This document shows, in pieces, positions 12,462 to 23,470 of a stretch of 64,000 bases of DNA. Position numbers and translations under genes: made by a program. The stretch comes from Endomychus coccineus. Lineage: Eukaryota; Arthropoda; Insecta; Coleoptera; Endomychidae. The notes under the pieces were generated by a model that was not told the origin of the DNA, did no database searches, and saw nothing but the letters and a program-made list of their open reading frames with translations. The DNA lies in assembly GCA_958510875.1 (NCBI GenBank), contig OY294068.1:75680633-75744632 (forward strand), given 5' to 3'. Position 1 is the first letter of the stretch; each line of letters opens with the position of its first letter.

Positions 12462-13660
12462 AGGAATGAGCGTTGCAAAATAAAAAGAAACAAAATAAAA
12501 AAAAAACAATTTCAATTATTTGTTCATAAAAGTTGGTTATTTGTTAATGAATAATCAACACATTGTACAAGGGAGTAATTGGTCCCAAAAGTAGCGGTTT
12601 TTCAAGAACTTATTCGTGATTCCAGAAAAAGAACGCATTAGAAGAATTACATAAAAAAACAGGCTTCGCCGATGAACAATCATAATGAAAATACTTGCAA
12701 CAACATCTTTTTGTGAAAAATTCGGTACGTTTATATATGGCACTGAATCTTAGTGGGTGAAATGACTATTTCTTCCGAAATAGGTTGACTAGATTCCTCT
12801 TTGAAACATGATGTTTTGATTATCTCATAGATAATCTCGACTTTTGTAGGACGCAGACAACGTATCTTGGAAGTGAGAGGTGTTCCATCTATTTTTGTAT
12901 GTCTCCGTGCAACTTGGTACAGCTGCGTACCATGTTCAATAGCTGTCAATGTAGTTTCCATCGGATGATCCAGAACGGAATAAGTTCATGTCAACTATCA
13001 ACTCGAATATTAAATCAACTCTACAGACACGTTCATTGACAATGAACTTAAAATTCCGGTTCAAGTCAAGTTCAAAGGCATGTAAAAAGCTTGCATACCA
13101 GCTCATAACTTACCTACTTTCAATATCGCCTTGCATATTTCATTATCTACCGGTTTGTTAATTGTTGTTTGAAAAATGTGACATGCATGAGATAGTACGC
13201 GACTAAACACTACCAGACGCTTGTTTATTAACTAGAAATTCTCATCGAGACATACTGACATTAGTTCGTACGTGGTGGAATTTCAATTATTTCGAAACCA
13301 TTTTCTTTGATTTAGCGACTTTTAGACATAGAACGGCAGTAATGTAGGTTATGAATCGATTATTACGAGTTATTTATTTCGAAATAATTTTAGAATTTTC
13401 ATATATGCAAATTGAATTCAAATGAAGTGTATATTTGATCAATATAATCTCCCATAGTTCTTCGGTATTTTTAGTGTTATTTCTCAATTCCTGAAGGTAT
13501 TTCGAAAATTCGAATTATGGTCTTCATTTCATGGAACTGTATATTGAGACTCCTGTCAATGAAACGATTATTGGTCAGGTACCCTGATATTCGTTGGTAG
13601 ATTTTTGGAGTTGTTTTTTTATACTTTGACTACACGAGAGGGAGAACCTATAATGTTTAA
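12462..13660. other. Intronic stretch, nothing recognised
   Basis: Two overlapping minus frames at 12555-12743 and 12731-12961 show no motif I recognise and are not continued upstream. I see no repeat structure here. Confidence 0.45.
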
Positions 13661-13664
13661 AATA

Positions 13665-13812
13665 CATCGTGTGAGCCAGCGGTAGAATGTTGAAAGAGGA
13701 GATACGCATTCGAATTTTTCTTCGAAGCTTGGAGGTTATTATAGCCATAGGGAAAAACCTCACCAGGTAAAGAGTCCCACAACGTAGCTGTTCGATAGGA
13801 AAATGAAGTGTG
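13665..13812 (-). pseudogene. LINE reverse-transcriptase C-terminal tail, remnant
   Basis: A minus-strand frame reads 'TLWDSLPGEVFP' followed by Y-G-Y-N-N-L-Q and K-K-N-S-N-A-Y. This W-N/D-S-L-P-x-x-V-F-P-x-x-Y-(N/D)-L-x-x-(F)K pattern is typical of the very end of insect non-LTR retrotransposon ORF2 proteins. The same tail, independently eroded, occurs at 36060-36245 on the same strand ('TMLWNSLSSEVFP'), which supports a once-coding repeat. The reverse transcriptase itself is not preserved at either site. Confidence 0.55.
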
Positions 13813-14310
13813 GTAGGAAGAAGTTATTGAACGAAGCCAATTTATGTTGCTACTTCATGCATAACCACTTGGACATAACGAATTATTGAATTAATGAAGT
13901 AAATTGAGCACGAGTACTTTCATCTGTTTCTACTGTAAATATGATGAGCTCAAGCTACAAGTTCTAGTAATCCAATTGCTAATATTAATAAATTATTCCT
14001 AAAGTTCAAAAAATTTCTTTTTTTCCTCGTTCTTGACTAATAATATAAGAAATTATACCAAATTCTGGGAGAATCAAAATAAATGTTGATATAAAATAGG
14101 GCTCTCTCCTTCAGCAGGGTAAAAAAAGTATTTAAGTTTCGGTTTGTTGAAAGTATTGTGATATTTGACAACTTGATTCATAATATTATCCTCAACCTAG
14201 TCTTAGAGCAAAAGCTGATAAGTACCTTAAGATACTGTTTCAGAACAATTCAGAAAAACATACCTACACATGCATTCACTAAAAGGGGTTCATATAGTAC
14301 GTGAGCTGAT
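13813..14310. other. Intronic stretch, nothing recognised
   Basis: AT-rich DNA without a convincing frame or repeat between the LINE tail and the composite foldback. Confidence 0.4.
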
Positions 14311-14418
14311 ATATGAAAAAGTCGTGAAAGGTAACCTTCTGGGTTATAGCGCAAGTCATTGCTCACGATTTGAAGAATTTTTTATGATCGGAGTGTCCGT
14401 TTCTTAGAACGGAGATCA

Positions 14419-15322
14419 TATCGTTAGGCCCATGTTGGTATGTATGGTACCTTTCTGGGATTACGAAATTATAAATTCATAAAATGTATAGGAATGTACA
14501 TAAGCCAGAAAGGTATACATATAGAAGAACCCATTTTTTGAGCCATAGTGCATAGGGAAAATTTGACCTGAATGGTAACCCCTTGAAAATAGTGTCATTC
14601 GATATCCTATACAATCCTGAAACAATGGAAGCCAGAAGGTTTGCACCGGCTGGTTTCATTTAAATTGATCAAATGCCATCAAATTTGACTGAAATATTAA
14701 TTTTTTTTCATTTCAAAACTCATTTTGACAAGTCAAAATTTATGTTAAGGTTCAAACTTTGCCAATTCATTGTTTGAGGTATCCAAAACATGTTTTTTGA
14801 TTCGCCAGAAAGTTTGAACTACCCCCACCCCTCAAAAGAGGTTGAATTTTTTCGGGAAAAAAATGATTTTAAATTATTAAAAATGACGTTTTTTCGAGAT
14901 TTCGAATACTAAATGGTAATTTCAACACATTCAACGACTATTTTTAGTACTACATCAATACAACCCTCTGATTCTTTCTGTCGAACATGTTTTGGCCACC
15001 TCAAACCATAAATCGGCAAAGTTGAGAGTCTTAATACACATTTTTTCTTATCAAAATGATTTTTTGAAATTCAAAAAAAAATTAAAATTTCAGTTAAATT
15101 TGATCAATTTAAATGAAACTGGTCAGCGTAACTTATCTAGCTTTGATTGTTTCATGATAATTTTCCGTATGCATTATGGGCCAAAAAATGGGTTCTTCCA
15201 TATGTACATTTCTGGTTTATGTACATTCCTGGCTTATGTACATTCCTATACATTTTATGATGTCAGATCGTAATTTCATAATCCCAGGAAGCTACCATAC
15301 ATGAACATGGGCCTAGCGATAT
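14419..15322. repeat. ~900-bp foldback nested in the left arm of the composite element
   Basis: The ends are inverted: near 14421 'TCGTTAGGCCCATGTT' and near 15305 'AACATGGGCCTAGCGA'. The pairing continues through TATGTATGGTA, the CTGGGATTA-GAAATTA segment, 'TATAGGAATGTACATAA' and on to about 14720 versus 15050. The right outer arm of the host composite (near 18600-18625) lacks the insert and so shows roughly the empty site. The plus frame at 14992-15273 and minus frames at 14461-14659 are by-products of the inverted repeat. Confidence 0.75.
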
Positions 15323-15639
15323 ATTTATGTGAAGTTAGCCACACTTTTCCAGCCACGGTTTCTGACGTGTGGACTGTTGACTGCGGGATGGATATACATT
15401 CAATACAACGATCCCAGCCACACTTTCTAAAATAATCCACAAGAATTAAGAGTATGTTAGGAAGTTGCGATTAGGGTGCTTATGAAACAAGGAAAGAAAT
15501 GCTTTGAATGAGAGAAAAAAGAGAGAAAATTAATAAAATAATTCCTCGAATTACAAAAATAAAAATAGCGTTTTGAGGAGAAGATCAGAGAGCATATAAA
15601 GCTATGGGAGAGAATCTTTGGACGCCCGTTAATAAGTGG

Positions 15640-17658
15640 AAAAAAAAAATTAAAATAGTTTCTTAATAAAAATCCAAGAAAAAGTTGTGCTGCCAGAAAA
15701 ATACAGAGAGCGTTATGAAGAGGGCTTCAGAGTGCATATTAAACATAGTGACAAAATCTTTGGACGACCGAAAATAAGAGAAAAAAAAATTTAAAATAGT
15801 TTCTTGAACTCTAAAAATCCAAGAAAAAGTGGCGCGGCCAGAAAAATAAAGAGAGCATTATGAAGAGGGCATCAGAGTGCATATTAAACAGAGTGACAAA
15901 ATCTTCGGACTACCTAAAATAAGAAAAAAAAAATTAAAATAGTTTCTTAAACTCTAAAAATCCAAGAAAAAGTTGCGCTGCCAGAATAATAAAGAGAGCA
16001 TTATAAAGAGGGCATCAGAGTGCATATTAAACAGAGTGACAAAATCTTTGGACGACCGAAAATAAGAGAAAAAAAAATTAAAATACTTTCTTGAACTCTA
16101 AAAATCCAAGAAAAAGTTGCGCTGCCAGAATAATAAAGAGAGCATTATAAAGAGGGCATCAGAGTGCATATTAAACAGAGTAACAAAATCTTTGGACGAC
16201 CGAAAATAAGAGAAAAAAAAATTAAAATAGTTTCTTGAACTCTAAAAATCCAAGAAAAAGTTGCGCTGCCAGGAAAATAAAAGAGCCATTATAAAGAGAG
16301 CATCAGAGTGAATATTAAACAGAGTGACAAAATCTTTGGACGACCGAAAATAAGAGAAAAAAAAATTAAAATAATTTCTTGAACTCTAAAAATCCAAGAA
16401 AAAGTTGCGCTGCCAGAAAAATAAAGAGAGCATTATAAAGAGGGCATCAGAGTGCATATTAAACAGAGTGACAAAATCTTTGGACGACCGAAAATAAGAG
16501 GAAAAAATTAAAATAGTTTCTTGAACTCTAAAAATCCAAGAAAAAGTTGCGCTGCCAGGAAAATAAAAGAGGCATTATAAAGAGGCCATCAGAGTGCATA
16601 TTAAACAGAGTGACAAAATCTTTGGACGACCGAAAATAAGAGAAAAAAAAATTAAAATAATTTCTTGAACTCTAAAAATCCAAGAAAAAGTTGCGCTGCC
16701 AGGAAATTAAAAGAGGCATTATAAAGAGGGCATCAGAGTGAATATTAAACAGAGTGACAAAATCTCTGGACACCGAAAATAGGAGAAAAAAAAATTAAAA
16801 TAATTTCTTGAACTCTAAAAATCCAAGAAAAAGTTGCGCTGCCAGAATAATAAAGAGAGCATTATAAAGAGGGCATCAGAGTGCATATTAAACAGAGTGA
16901 CAAAATCTTTAGACGACCGAAAATAAGAGAAAAAAAAATTTTAAAAATAGTTTCTTGAACTCTAAAAATCCAAGAAAAAGTTGCGCTGCCAGGAAAATAA
17001 AAGAAGCATTATAAAGAGGGCATCAGAGTGCATATTAAACAGAGTGACAAAATCTTTGGACGACCGAAAATAAGAGAAAAAAGAATTAAAATAGTTTCTT
17101 GAACTCTAAAAATCCAAGAAAAAGTTGCGCTGCCAGAATAATAAAGCGAGCATTATAAAGAGGGCATCAGAGTGCATAATAGACAGAGTGACACTTTGGA
17201 CGACCGAAAATAAGAGAAAAAAAAATTAAAATAGTTTCTTGAACTCTAAAAATCCAAGAAAAAGTTGCGCTGCCAGAATAATAAAGAGAGCATTATAAAG
17301 AAGGCATCAGAGTGCATATTAAACAGAGTGAGAAAATCTTTGGACGACCGAAAATAAGAGAAAAAAAAATTAAAATAGTTTCTTGAACTCTAAAAATCCA
17401 AGAAAAAGTTGCGCTGCCAGAAAAATAAAGAGAGCATTTATAAAGAGGGCATCAGAGTGCATATTAAACAGAGTGACAAAATCTTTGGAAGACCGAAAAT
17501 AAGAGAAAAAAAAATTAAAATAATTTCTTGAACTCTAAAAATCCAAAAAAAAGTTGCGCTGCCAGAATGATAAAGAGAGCATTATGAAGAGGGCATCAGA
17601 GTGCATATTAAACAGAGTGACAAAATCTTTGGACGACCGAAAATAGGAGAAAAAAAAT
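15640..17658 (+). repeat. Tandem array of a 144-bp repeat, about 14 forward copies
   Basis: The marker GTTGCGCTGCCAG (or a variant) recurs at about 15684, 15828, 15972, 16116, 16260, 16404, 16546, 16690, 16833, 16980, 17124, 17264, 17408 and 17553, a period of 140-147 with a mode of 144. Each unit also carries 'ACAAAATCTTTGGACGACCG' and 'TTCTTGAACTCTAAAAATCC'. The first one or two units are the most diverged, as expected for array edges. No coding frame runs through. Confidence 0.95.
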
Positions 17659-18290
17659 TTCCTGGCAGCGCAACTTTTTCTTGGATTTTTAGAGTTCAAG
17701 AAACTATTTTAATTTTTTTTCTCTTATTTTCGGTCGTCCAAAGATTTTGTCACTCTGTTTAATATGCACTCTGATGCCCTCTTTATAATGCCTCTTTTAT
17801 TTTCCTGGCAGCGCAACTTTTTCTTGGATTTTTAGAGTTCAAGAAACTATTTTAATTTTTTTTTCTCTTATTTTCGGTTGTCCAAAGATTTTGTCACTCT
17901 GTTTAATATGCACTCTGATGCCCTCTTCATAATGCTCTCTTTATTTTTCTGGCAGCGCAACTTTTTCTTGGATTTTTAGAGTTCAAGAAACTATTTTAAT
18001 TTTTTGTTCTCTTATTTTCGGTCGTCCAAAGATTTTGTCACTCTGTTTAATATGCACTCTGATGCCCTCTTTATAATGCCTCTTTTATTTTCCTGGCAGC
18101 GCAACTATTTCTTGGATTTTTAGAGTTCAAGAAACTATTTTAATTTTTTTTTCTCTTATTTTCGGTTGTCCAAAGATTTTGTCACTCTGTTTAATATGCA
18201 ACCTGATGCCCTCTTCATAATGCTCTCTCTATTTTTCTGGCAGCGCCACTTTTTCTTGGGTTTTTAGAGTTTAAGAAACTATTTCAATTT
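17659..18290 (-). repeat. Same 144-bp repeat in reverse orientation, about 5 copies
   Basis: At 17659 the array switches strand abruptly: the motif CTGGCAGCGCAACTTTTTC (reverse of the forward marker) recurs at about 17662, 17804, 17949, 18094 and 18238. The last unit is diverged and runs into the right outer arm, mirroring the left edge. The arrays therefore belong to the palindromic element and are asymmetrically amplified. Confidence 0.95.
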
Positions 18291-18745
18291 TTTTTTTCAC
18301 TTATTAACGGACGTCCAAAGATTCTCGCCCATAGCTTTATATGCTCTCTGATCTTCTCCTTACAACGCTATTTTCATTTTTGTAATTCGAGGAATTATTT
18401 TATTAATTTTCTCTCTTTTTTCTCTCATTAAAGTATTTCTTTCCTTGTTTCATAAGCACCCTCATCGCAACTTCCTAACACACTCTTAATTTTTGTGGAT
18501 TATCTTAGAAAGTGTGGATGGGATCGTTGTATTGAATTTATATCCATCCCGCAGTCAACAGTCTACACGTCAGAAACCGTGGCTGGAAAAGTGTGGCTAA
18601 CTTCACATAAATTAGCGATATGACCTTCGTTCTAAGAAACGGCCACTCCGATCATAAAAAATTCTTCAAAGCGTGCGCAATGACTTGCACTATAACCCAG
18701 AAGGTTACCATCCACGTCTTTTGAATGTATATCAGCTCTTGTACA

Positions 18746-21069
18746 AATATAAAAATGGACCAAACAAGCTCTCACCTAAATGAATTATAACATAAAAGAA
18801 GTAATCAAGAATATACCAAACGAATCACCTTGGGAGGACTATTTTATCATCTACTGACTACCAATTTATAAGGGGTTCTAGTGGCTAATGTATTCATCAA
18901 TTTTTTACTCGTTGACAAAATGTTGAAGGTAAAAAGTTTGAAATTAATTGGTAGTTTCCAATATGTTGTAACATGTATTTTTCTCAGTGTACATTATTAT
19001 GACCTGTTAACAGCAATTTTTGAAGTTCAAAAAAGAAGTGAATGTGAAATTGTTCTATGCAATCGAAAGTTTCTTGAACACTATAATCTTATAAGTTCAT
19101 TCCAGTTTCATTCTCGTATTCTGGTTTATTTCTAATAGCTCAACCTAATTAACGATCTTACTATGACAGGTGCGTGTTGTTTGCTTCCGAAATAGGACTT
19201 TCGAAGTAGCCTAATAGCCTAAACTTTTGCATAACTGCGAAAAGTTAAGTTTAATTTCCCGTGCGAATAAATTAGTTCTGCGATTTGTAGCGAAAATAGG
19301 AATTGACCTTCCGAATGAAACTAAACAAGCAAAATGTCTTTGAAGCTGTATTGCGATATACACCTTGATAAGGATAAAGGGATCTAGGTCAGTAGTTTGG
19401 ATACTTTATTAGCAGAACTAAAGTTCGAATGACTCATATAATTTCCCAACGCTAGTTGATATAAGAAATGCATGTATTCATGTTTACTATTCTGTTACAC
19501 TCATGCAATATGAGCATAGCCAAACGATAATTCAAAAAATATATAACGGAATTTGTTTAAGCTGAGTTAGATAGACATTCCGCGAACAATACAATCCGTA
19601 GTTCCTCAAATGCCAAATTTTGATAAACTAACCTAGTATTCCCAATAATATTTAACAACCTAACCTTCGAAAAATTTTGACAAACTAACCTGCGATAAAG
19701 TTGCCGTTTGGGGTATCGAACCAAAATGTTGAAATGATCGCTTGCCGAAATATCTGCAGGTTTGACATTTGAGAAATAGAGAGTAGATATGTTGGTAGAA
19801 AGCGTAATTTACCTAGAACAAATGTCGAAATGGAACATACTTTAGGCAACCGATTATTTATACTAGAATATAATATGGCAAATTGAGAGGTGTGTATTAC
19901 TCAGTTGGTCTGTTTCCTACAGTGCAGAGTAATGAATGGCTATACTAACGCTTATTTATTATTAACTAGTACATACATTAAATGGATTATATCTTCTTCC
20001 ATTTATGATTTTTGTAGTTTTGGTACAAAGTGCCAATGAAATAGGGGACATCTTCAACAATTTTAATATGAGGGTACTGTACGGTTCAAGAAAGATGACC
20101 GGTGTGAAGAATGTCAAGAATGTCAAAGCGGTCCACAATAGCTACATAGCGTATACTATTTTACTTCTTTCTTTATTGTTTATTTTCTAACCGCATATAA
20201 CATAGAAGAATCGTGCTGCACAACTACATATTCCTTCTGGAAGCGACATATCGCCGACAAAGGCAAACACAATAGTCATTGGCGTGGGATCTCTTATAAG
20301 ATTGTAATATATATTTACTAGTTATTGTTCGTGAATTCCGCTCACGGACAATAGCTAACACCGTTGACTACCTTATTGCAAATGATTAGAAGCAACAAAA
20401 TCTATGAAAAGATGTCTAATCCGTAGAGAGTGACTGGTGGTCGCTTGTTGCCGGTAACTGGATCCTCCGTGCGTAACATACAGTCGATGCGCATTGATGA
20501 CTACTACATGCAAGCATGAGTTCACATCAAGATCATGCTGCGTAAGCAAACATGTGGGTTTATGGCGTACAATTCTAGATAAGTTAGTTAGCATGTCATC
20601 AAGAGGTTACCTCGAAAATCTTCCACATCTACCATGCTACGTTAGCGTGCATGTGGGCTTCTAGTTATACCCTATCGTGGCATCGAGAGTTTATTTTAAT
20701 TGACAAAGTATGTCTCACAACTCTATGTTTTATGGTTCATGTATTGACATAATATTTTGGTGTCCCGTGAACTTTCAAAATCATTGACAAAATGGACTAT
20801 GTATTATCAGCCTTACTTTCAAGATACCACATAATAATGAATTTAATGTAACCTTATTATGAAGCAACTATGATCCATGCTCTCTACATTTCAGGACGAC
20901 AAACATAAAAATGTGACTACTTCGATTACGTCATTTTTTGAATTAAAAATTCTGCATTCGGTTACTTCTGCAAGTTAAATGTATGATTGTGATTTATAGC
21001 GAGAAAAAACTGTTCTCATAAGGATACAAAAAGAATTATGGATTCCATACGAACAACTGAGAATGAAGT
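18746..21069. other. Intronic stretch without recognised genes
   Basis: Frames at 18881-19135 (plus), 20005-20190 (plus) and 20373-20594 (minus) show no domain motif. A small dispersed repeat with a near-perfect hairpin lies at 20288-20390 (partner at about 8200-8320). Confidence 0.45.
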
Positions 21070-21330
21070 ACTTATCATTTGCAAATGGGCTACCTTACCC
21101 CCAAAACATTACAGTTGCTATTGTAACCTCAAATCGATTGGTAAAATCTTAGAATTCGTACGATCAATAGAAACGGTGTTATCGTCTCCACACTGGTTCA
21201 TATATGCAGGCACACACAGATATCTTCTCAAAAATAGAATGATTTAGATAGGCTCGAAATGGACCACAAGAAAATCCAGAATTTTATTAGGCCGATTACA
21301 AAACTTATACTACGTATAGTGAGGGAAGGA
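21070..21330 (+). repeat. Dispersed repeat family with CACACACAGA core, copy 3
   Basis: Collinear with 6850-7112: 'GATCAATAGAAACGGT', 'CGTCTCCACACTGG', 'GCACACACAGATATCTTCTC', 'AAAAATAGA' and 'GAAAATCCAGAATTTTATTA' keep the same order. The 69-codon frame at 21038-21247 overlaps it and is not considered a gene. Confidence 0.6.
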
Positions 21331-21437
21331 AAACAGGAACTTCCGACAAAGGATTGATATCGCTCTATCTCTGACGGCAATTATGTCAATAGGTGAAACG
21401 CAATAGAATTAGTCATGTTTTGATAAGTACTGATTGC

Positions 21438-23449
21438 TGTCGGCCGCGCTGCCGGAAAAATATAACATTATATTTTGGGATATTTTTTGGTAAAAAATAG
21501 TTCTGTACTTTTTGTATTATCTTGTTAATGTGTATTTGAAATTTGCTCGCCCAAAGTACAAAATAAAATTTCAAATTTTAATAACTTATTCCAATTAATT
21601 ATGATATTGTGAGACAGTGTTATATCATACTCAGTTTCTAGAACATTTCAGAACTTAACGGATCCTGTATTAACTTTTTCCATTGAATTTCTAACCTTCG
21701 TTTCACTCGAAACTGTTTCTGTGCGGTTACAATTTGTAAGAAAAATGATACCAAAGTATTCTGGAAGTTATTTGGTTAATAATATTTATCTGCTTTTGCA
21801 GAATTAAAAAAAAGTATTATGTCACTTACGATAAGGCCAAATAACTAATTGACTTAATTCTTCTACAATCAAGAGTATACGTACCAATACTTAGAATTGA
21901 TTTAGGGGAATTTGTTATGATTTCATTTCCGATATAAAATAAAATGGTAGAATCAGGATTTACCGAAACATTTGAAATAGAAAAGTTTAAAAAGAATATT
22001 TAATATGGAATTAAGAACATTATTTAAAGTTGAATATATAATTACAATAAGATATCAAACATTGTATAATAATAGAAACCAAAATGTAAAATAGTTTATA
22101 GGAAGAAGAAACAGTGAAAGTGGATAAATGTACAGTGATACGAAAGAGGAAAATCATAATTAAAATAATTCAAAGACTATCAGAAGATAGCAAACTATTA
22201 AAATAAGTTAAGAATAAGTTATAGATATAAGATAGTATTAAGAAATTTCAATTCTACAAAGTTATATAGATGTTATTTATATTTTAAATTATGTATTAGA
22301 TTTAAGCAATGACAACTGCCAAAATAGACATAATAATCAGAATTATTAAGTTAATAGGAACCTAATCATAGGTTATCATATATCAAAATATGGGAATAAA
22401 TGTTGGTAACATGAATTTAAATAGTAGAATGAACAATAACTTTAATTAATTCGAAAATCTTCAATATATCAAAAATTTGAAAATACTCAATTCCCATTGG
22501 TCAATACAACAATTAGATGTTTCAAAATTCAACTAAAGAACTGTCAGATTCAACAATGGGAATAGCTTCCTAGATATTAAGAAGAATTACCTGATTGGCT
22601 GAGAATTATTAAACAAGCTTCCTTTTGTGAGCCCTACAAAAGGCAAAACCAAAGGAAAGCTAGTCAGTTTGCATTAAGATCTAGGCAGAAGCTATGCTTC
22701 CCTGGCAACTCAATAAATTTTCCATAACCTAAGTTTGTAGTAACATCGGAGAACTGAAAATCTATCTGCAGCTCCGAAAGTTTATATAAGTTCCAGTTTG
22801 TAATAAAAAACAAAATTGTATATCTTACAAAATAATGAAACAATGGCAGAAAATTATCAACAAGTTCCTGAATAAGAAGAAGAATCAACGTGTTATCTGT
22901 GAATGTATAATAGCAGAGTAAATGTTTTTAAAAGTGCATAACCAAATAAAATAAGAAAATATAAAAACCTACGGAACATTACCAACATTTATTCTAATAT
23001 TTGTAGGATATATAAAAGTAAGTCTATTTAAAATCTCATCATTGTATCGTAGTATCTGAATGTTGAATTGTTATTGTAATTATGAATTAATTTTAGGGAA
23101 ATTGAGGTTAACTTGAAACATAGAGAAGTTTAAACCATAAAGAAAATTGTCAGCATAGAAAACTTTAGAAGCATAAAGTTAATTTGTATAATTTGTAAAC
23201 ATAACATGATATAGGGTTCATAAGCAAATGGAATATAAAAGTTTTAACATTTTAAATAAAGGTTTTTATTTAATTCCATATAATATAATAATAATATCAA
23301 TTCAATACAATCAAAGTAAAAATAAAAATCAATAAAGAGCGCTAGCCGGAATAAAAAGAAATCGTAGAACCAATATAATTCATAAAAATTAATAAACTCA
23401 TTAGAGTTCATTATTCAATTAATAAACTCAGTAAAGCCTTTTTATAACA
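21438..23449 (+). mobile_element. Candidate long terminal repeat (~2.0 kb), solo or 5' LTR
   Basis: The segment starts TGTCGGCCGCGC and ends CTTTTTATAACA, giving TGT...ACA ends. Flanking bases are ATTGC on the left and ATTGT on the right, a possible 5-bp duplication with one change. Inside, near 22620-22670, a 'CCTACAAAAGGC' TATA-like box is followed by a TCAGTT initiator-like site. Near 23331 an AATAAAGAGCGCTAG signal follows. After the 3' end comes a lysine-tRNA-like primer site. No gag or pol is seen downstream. The reading is internally consistent but rests on short motifs. Confidence 0.4.
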
Positions 23450-23451
23450 AT

Positions 23452-23470
23452 TGTCACCACAACGTGGGGC
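23452..23470 (+). other. Primer-binding-site-like sequence (tRNA-Lys type)
   Basis: TGTCACCACAACGTGGGGC ends in CAACGTGGGGC, 11 bases identical to the end of the classic tRNA-Lys(1,2) primer site, and its first half is similar with one or two changes. It lies three bases after the proposed LTR end. If it is a real primer site, the ATTGC/ATTGT flank match is coincidence. Confidence 0.35.

Larger units (their letters stand above)
14311..18745. repeat. Composite foldback element containing an inverted 144-bp satellite
   Basis: The outer arms are inverted copies. Left: 14311-14418 plus 15323-15640, split by a nested element. Right: about 18290-18745. Shared landmarks, read inward, include 'GGTAACCTTCTGGGTTATAG', 'GAAGAATTTTTTATGATCGG', 'GTTAGCCACACTTTTCCAGC' and 'TTAGGAAGTTGCGAT'. 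Between the arms are 144-bp tandem repeats, 14 in forward and 5 in reverse orientation. Total length is about 4.4 kb. There is no transposase, so this would be a non-autonomous foldback. Tandem repeats inside long inverted termini are a known feature of foldback (FB-like) elements. Confidence 0.85.

Noticed and set aside
14461..15273. Frames of 60-93 codons sharing 'FPMHYGSKNGFF'-like and 'MHYGPKNGFFHMY'-like stretches on opposite strands
   Set aside because: The similarity is a consequence of the inverted repeat of the nested foldback, not of a conserved protein.
15640..18290. Regular repeats that might suggest a CRISPR array
   Set aside because: Units are 144 bp, contiguous without unique spacers, change orientation once, and lie in eukaryotic DNA. 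This is a satellite inside a foldback.
22600..22670. TATA/initiator pair as promoter of a host gene
   Set aside because: No exon with start codon and donor follows. The position inside a TGT...ACA segment suits an LTR promoter better.
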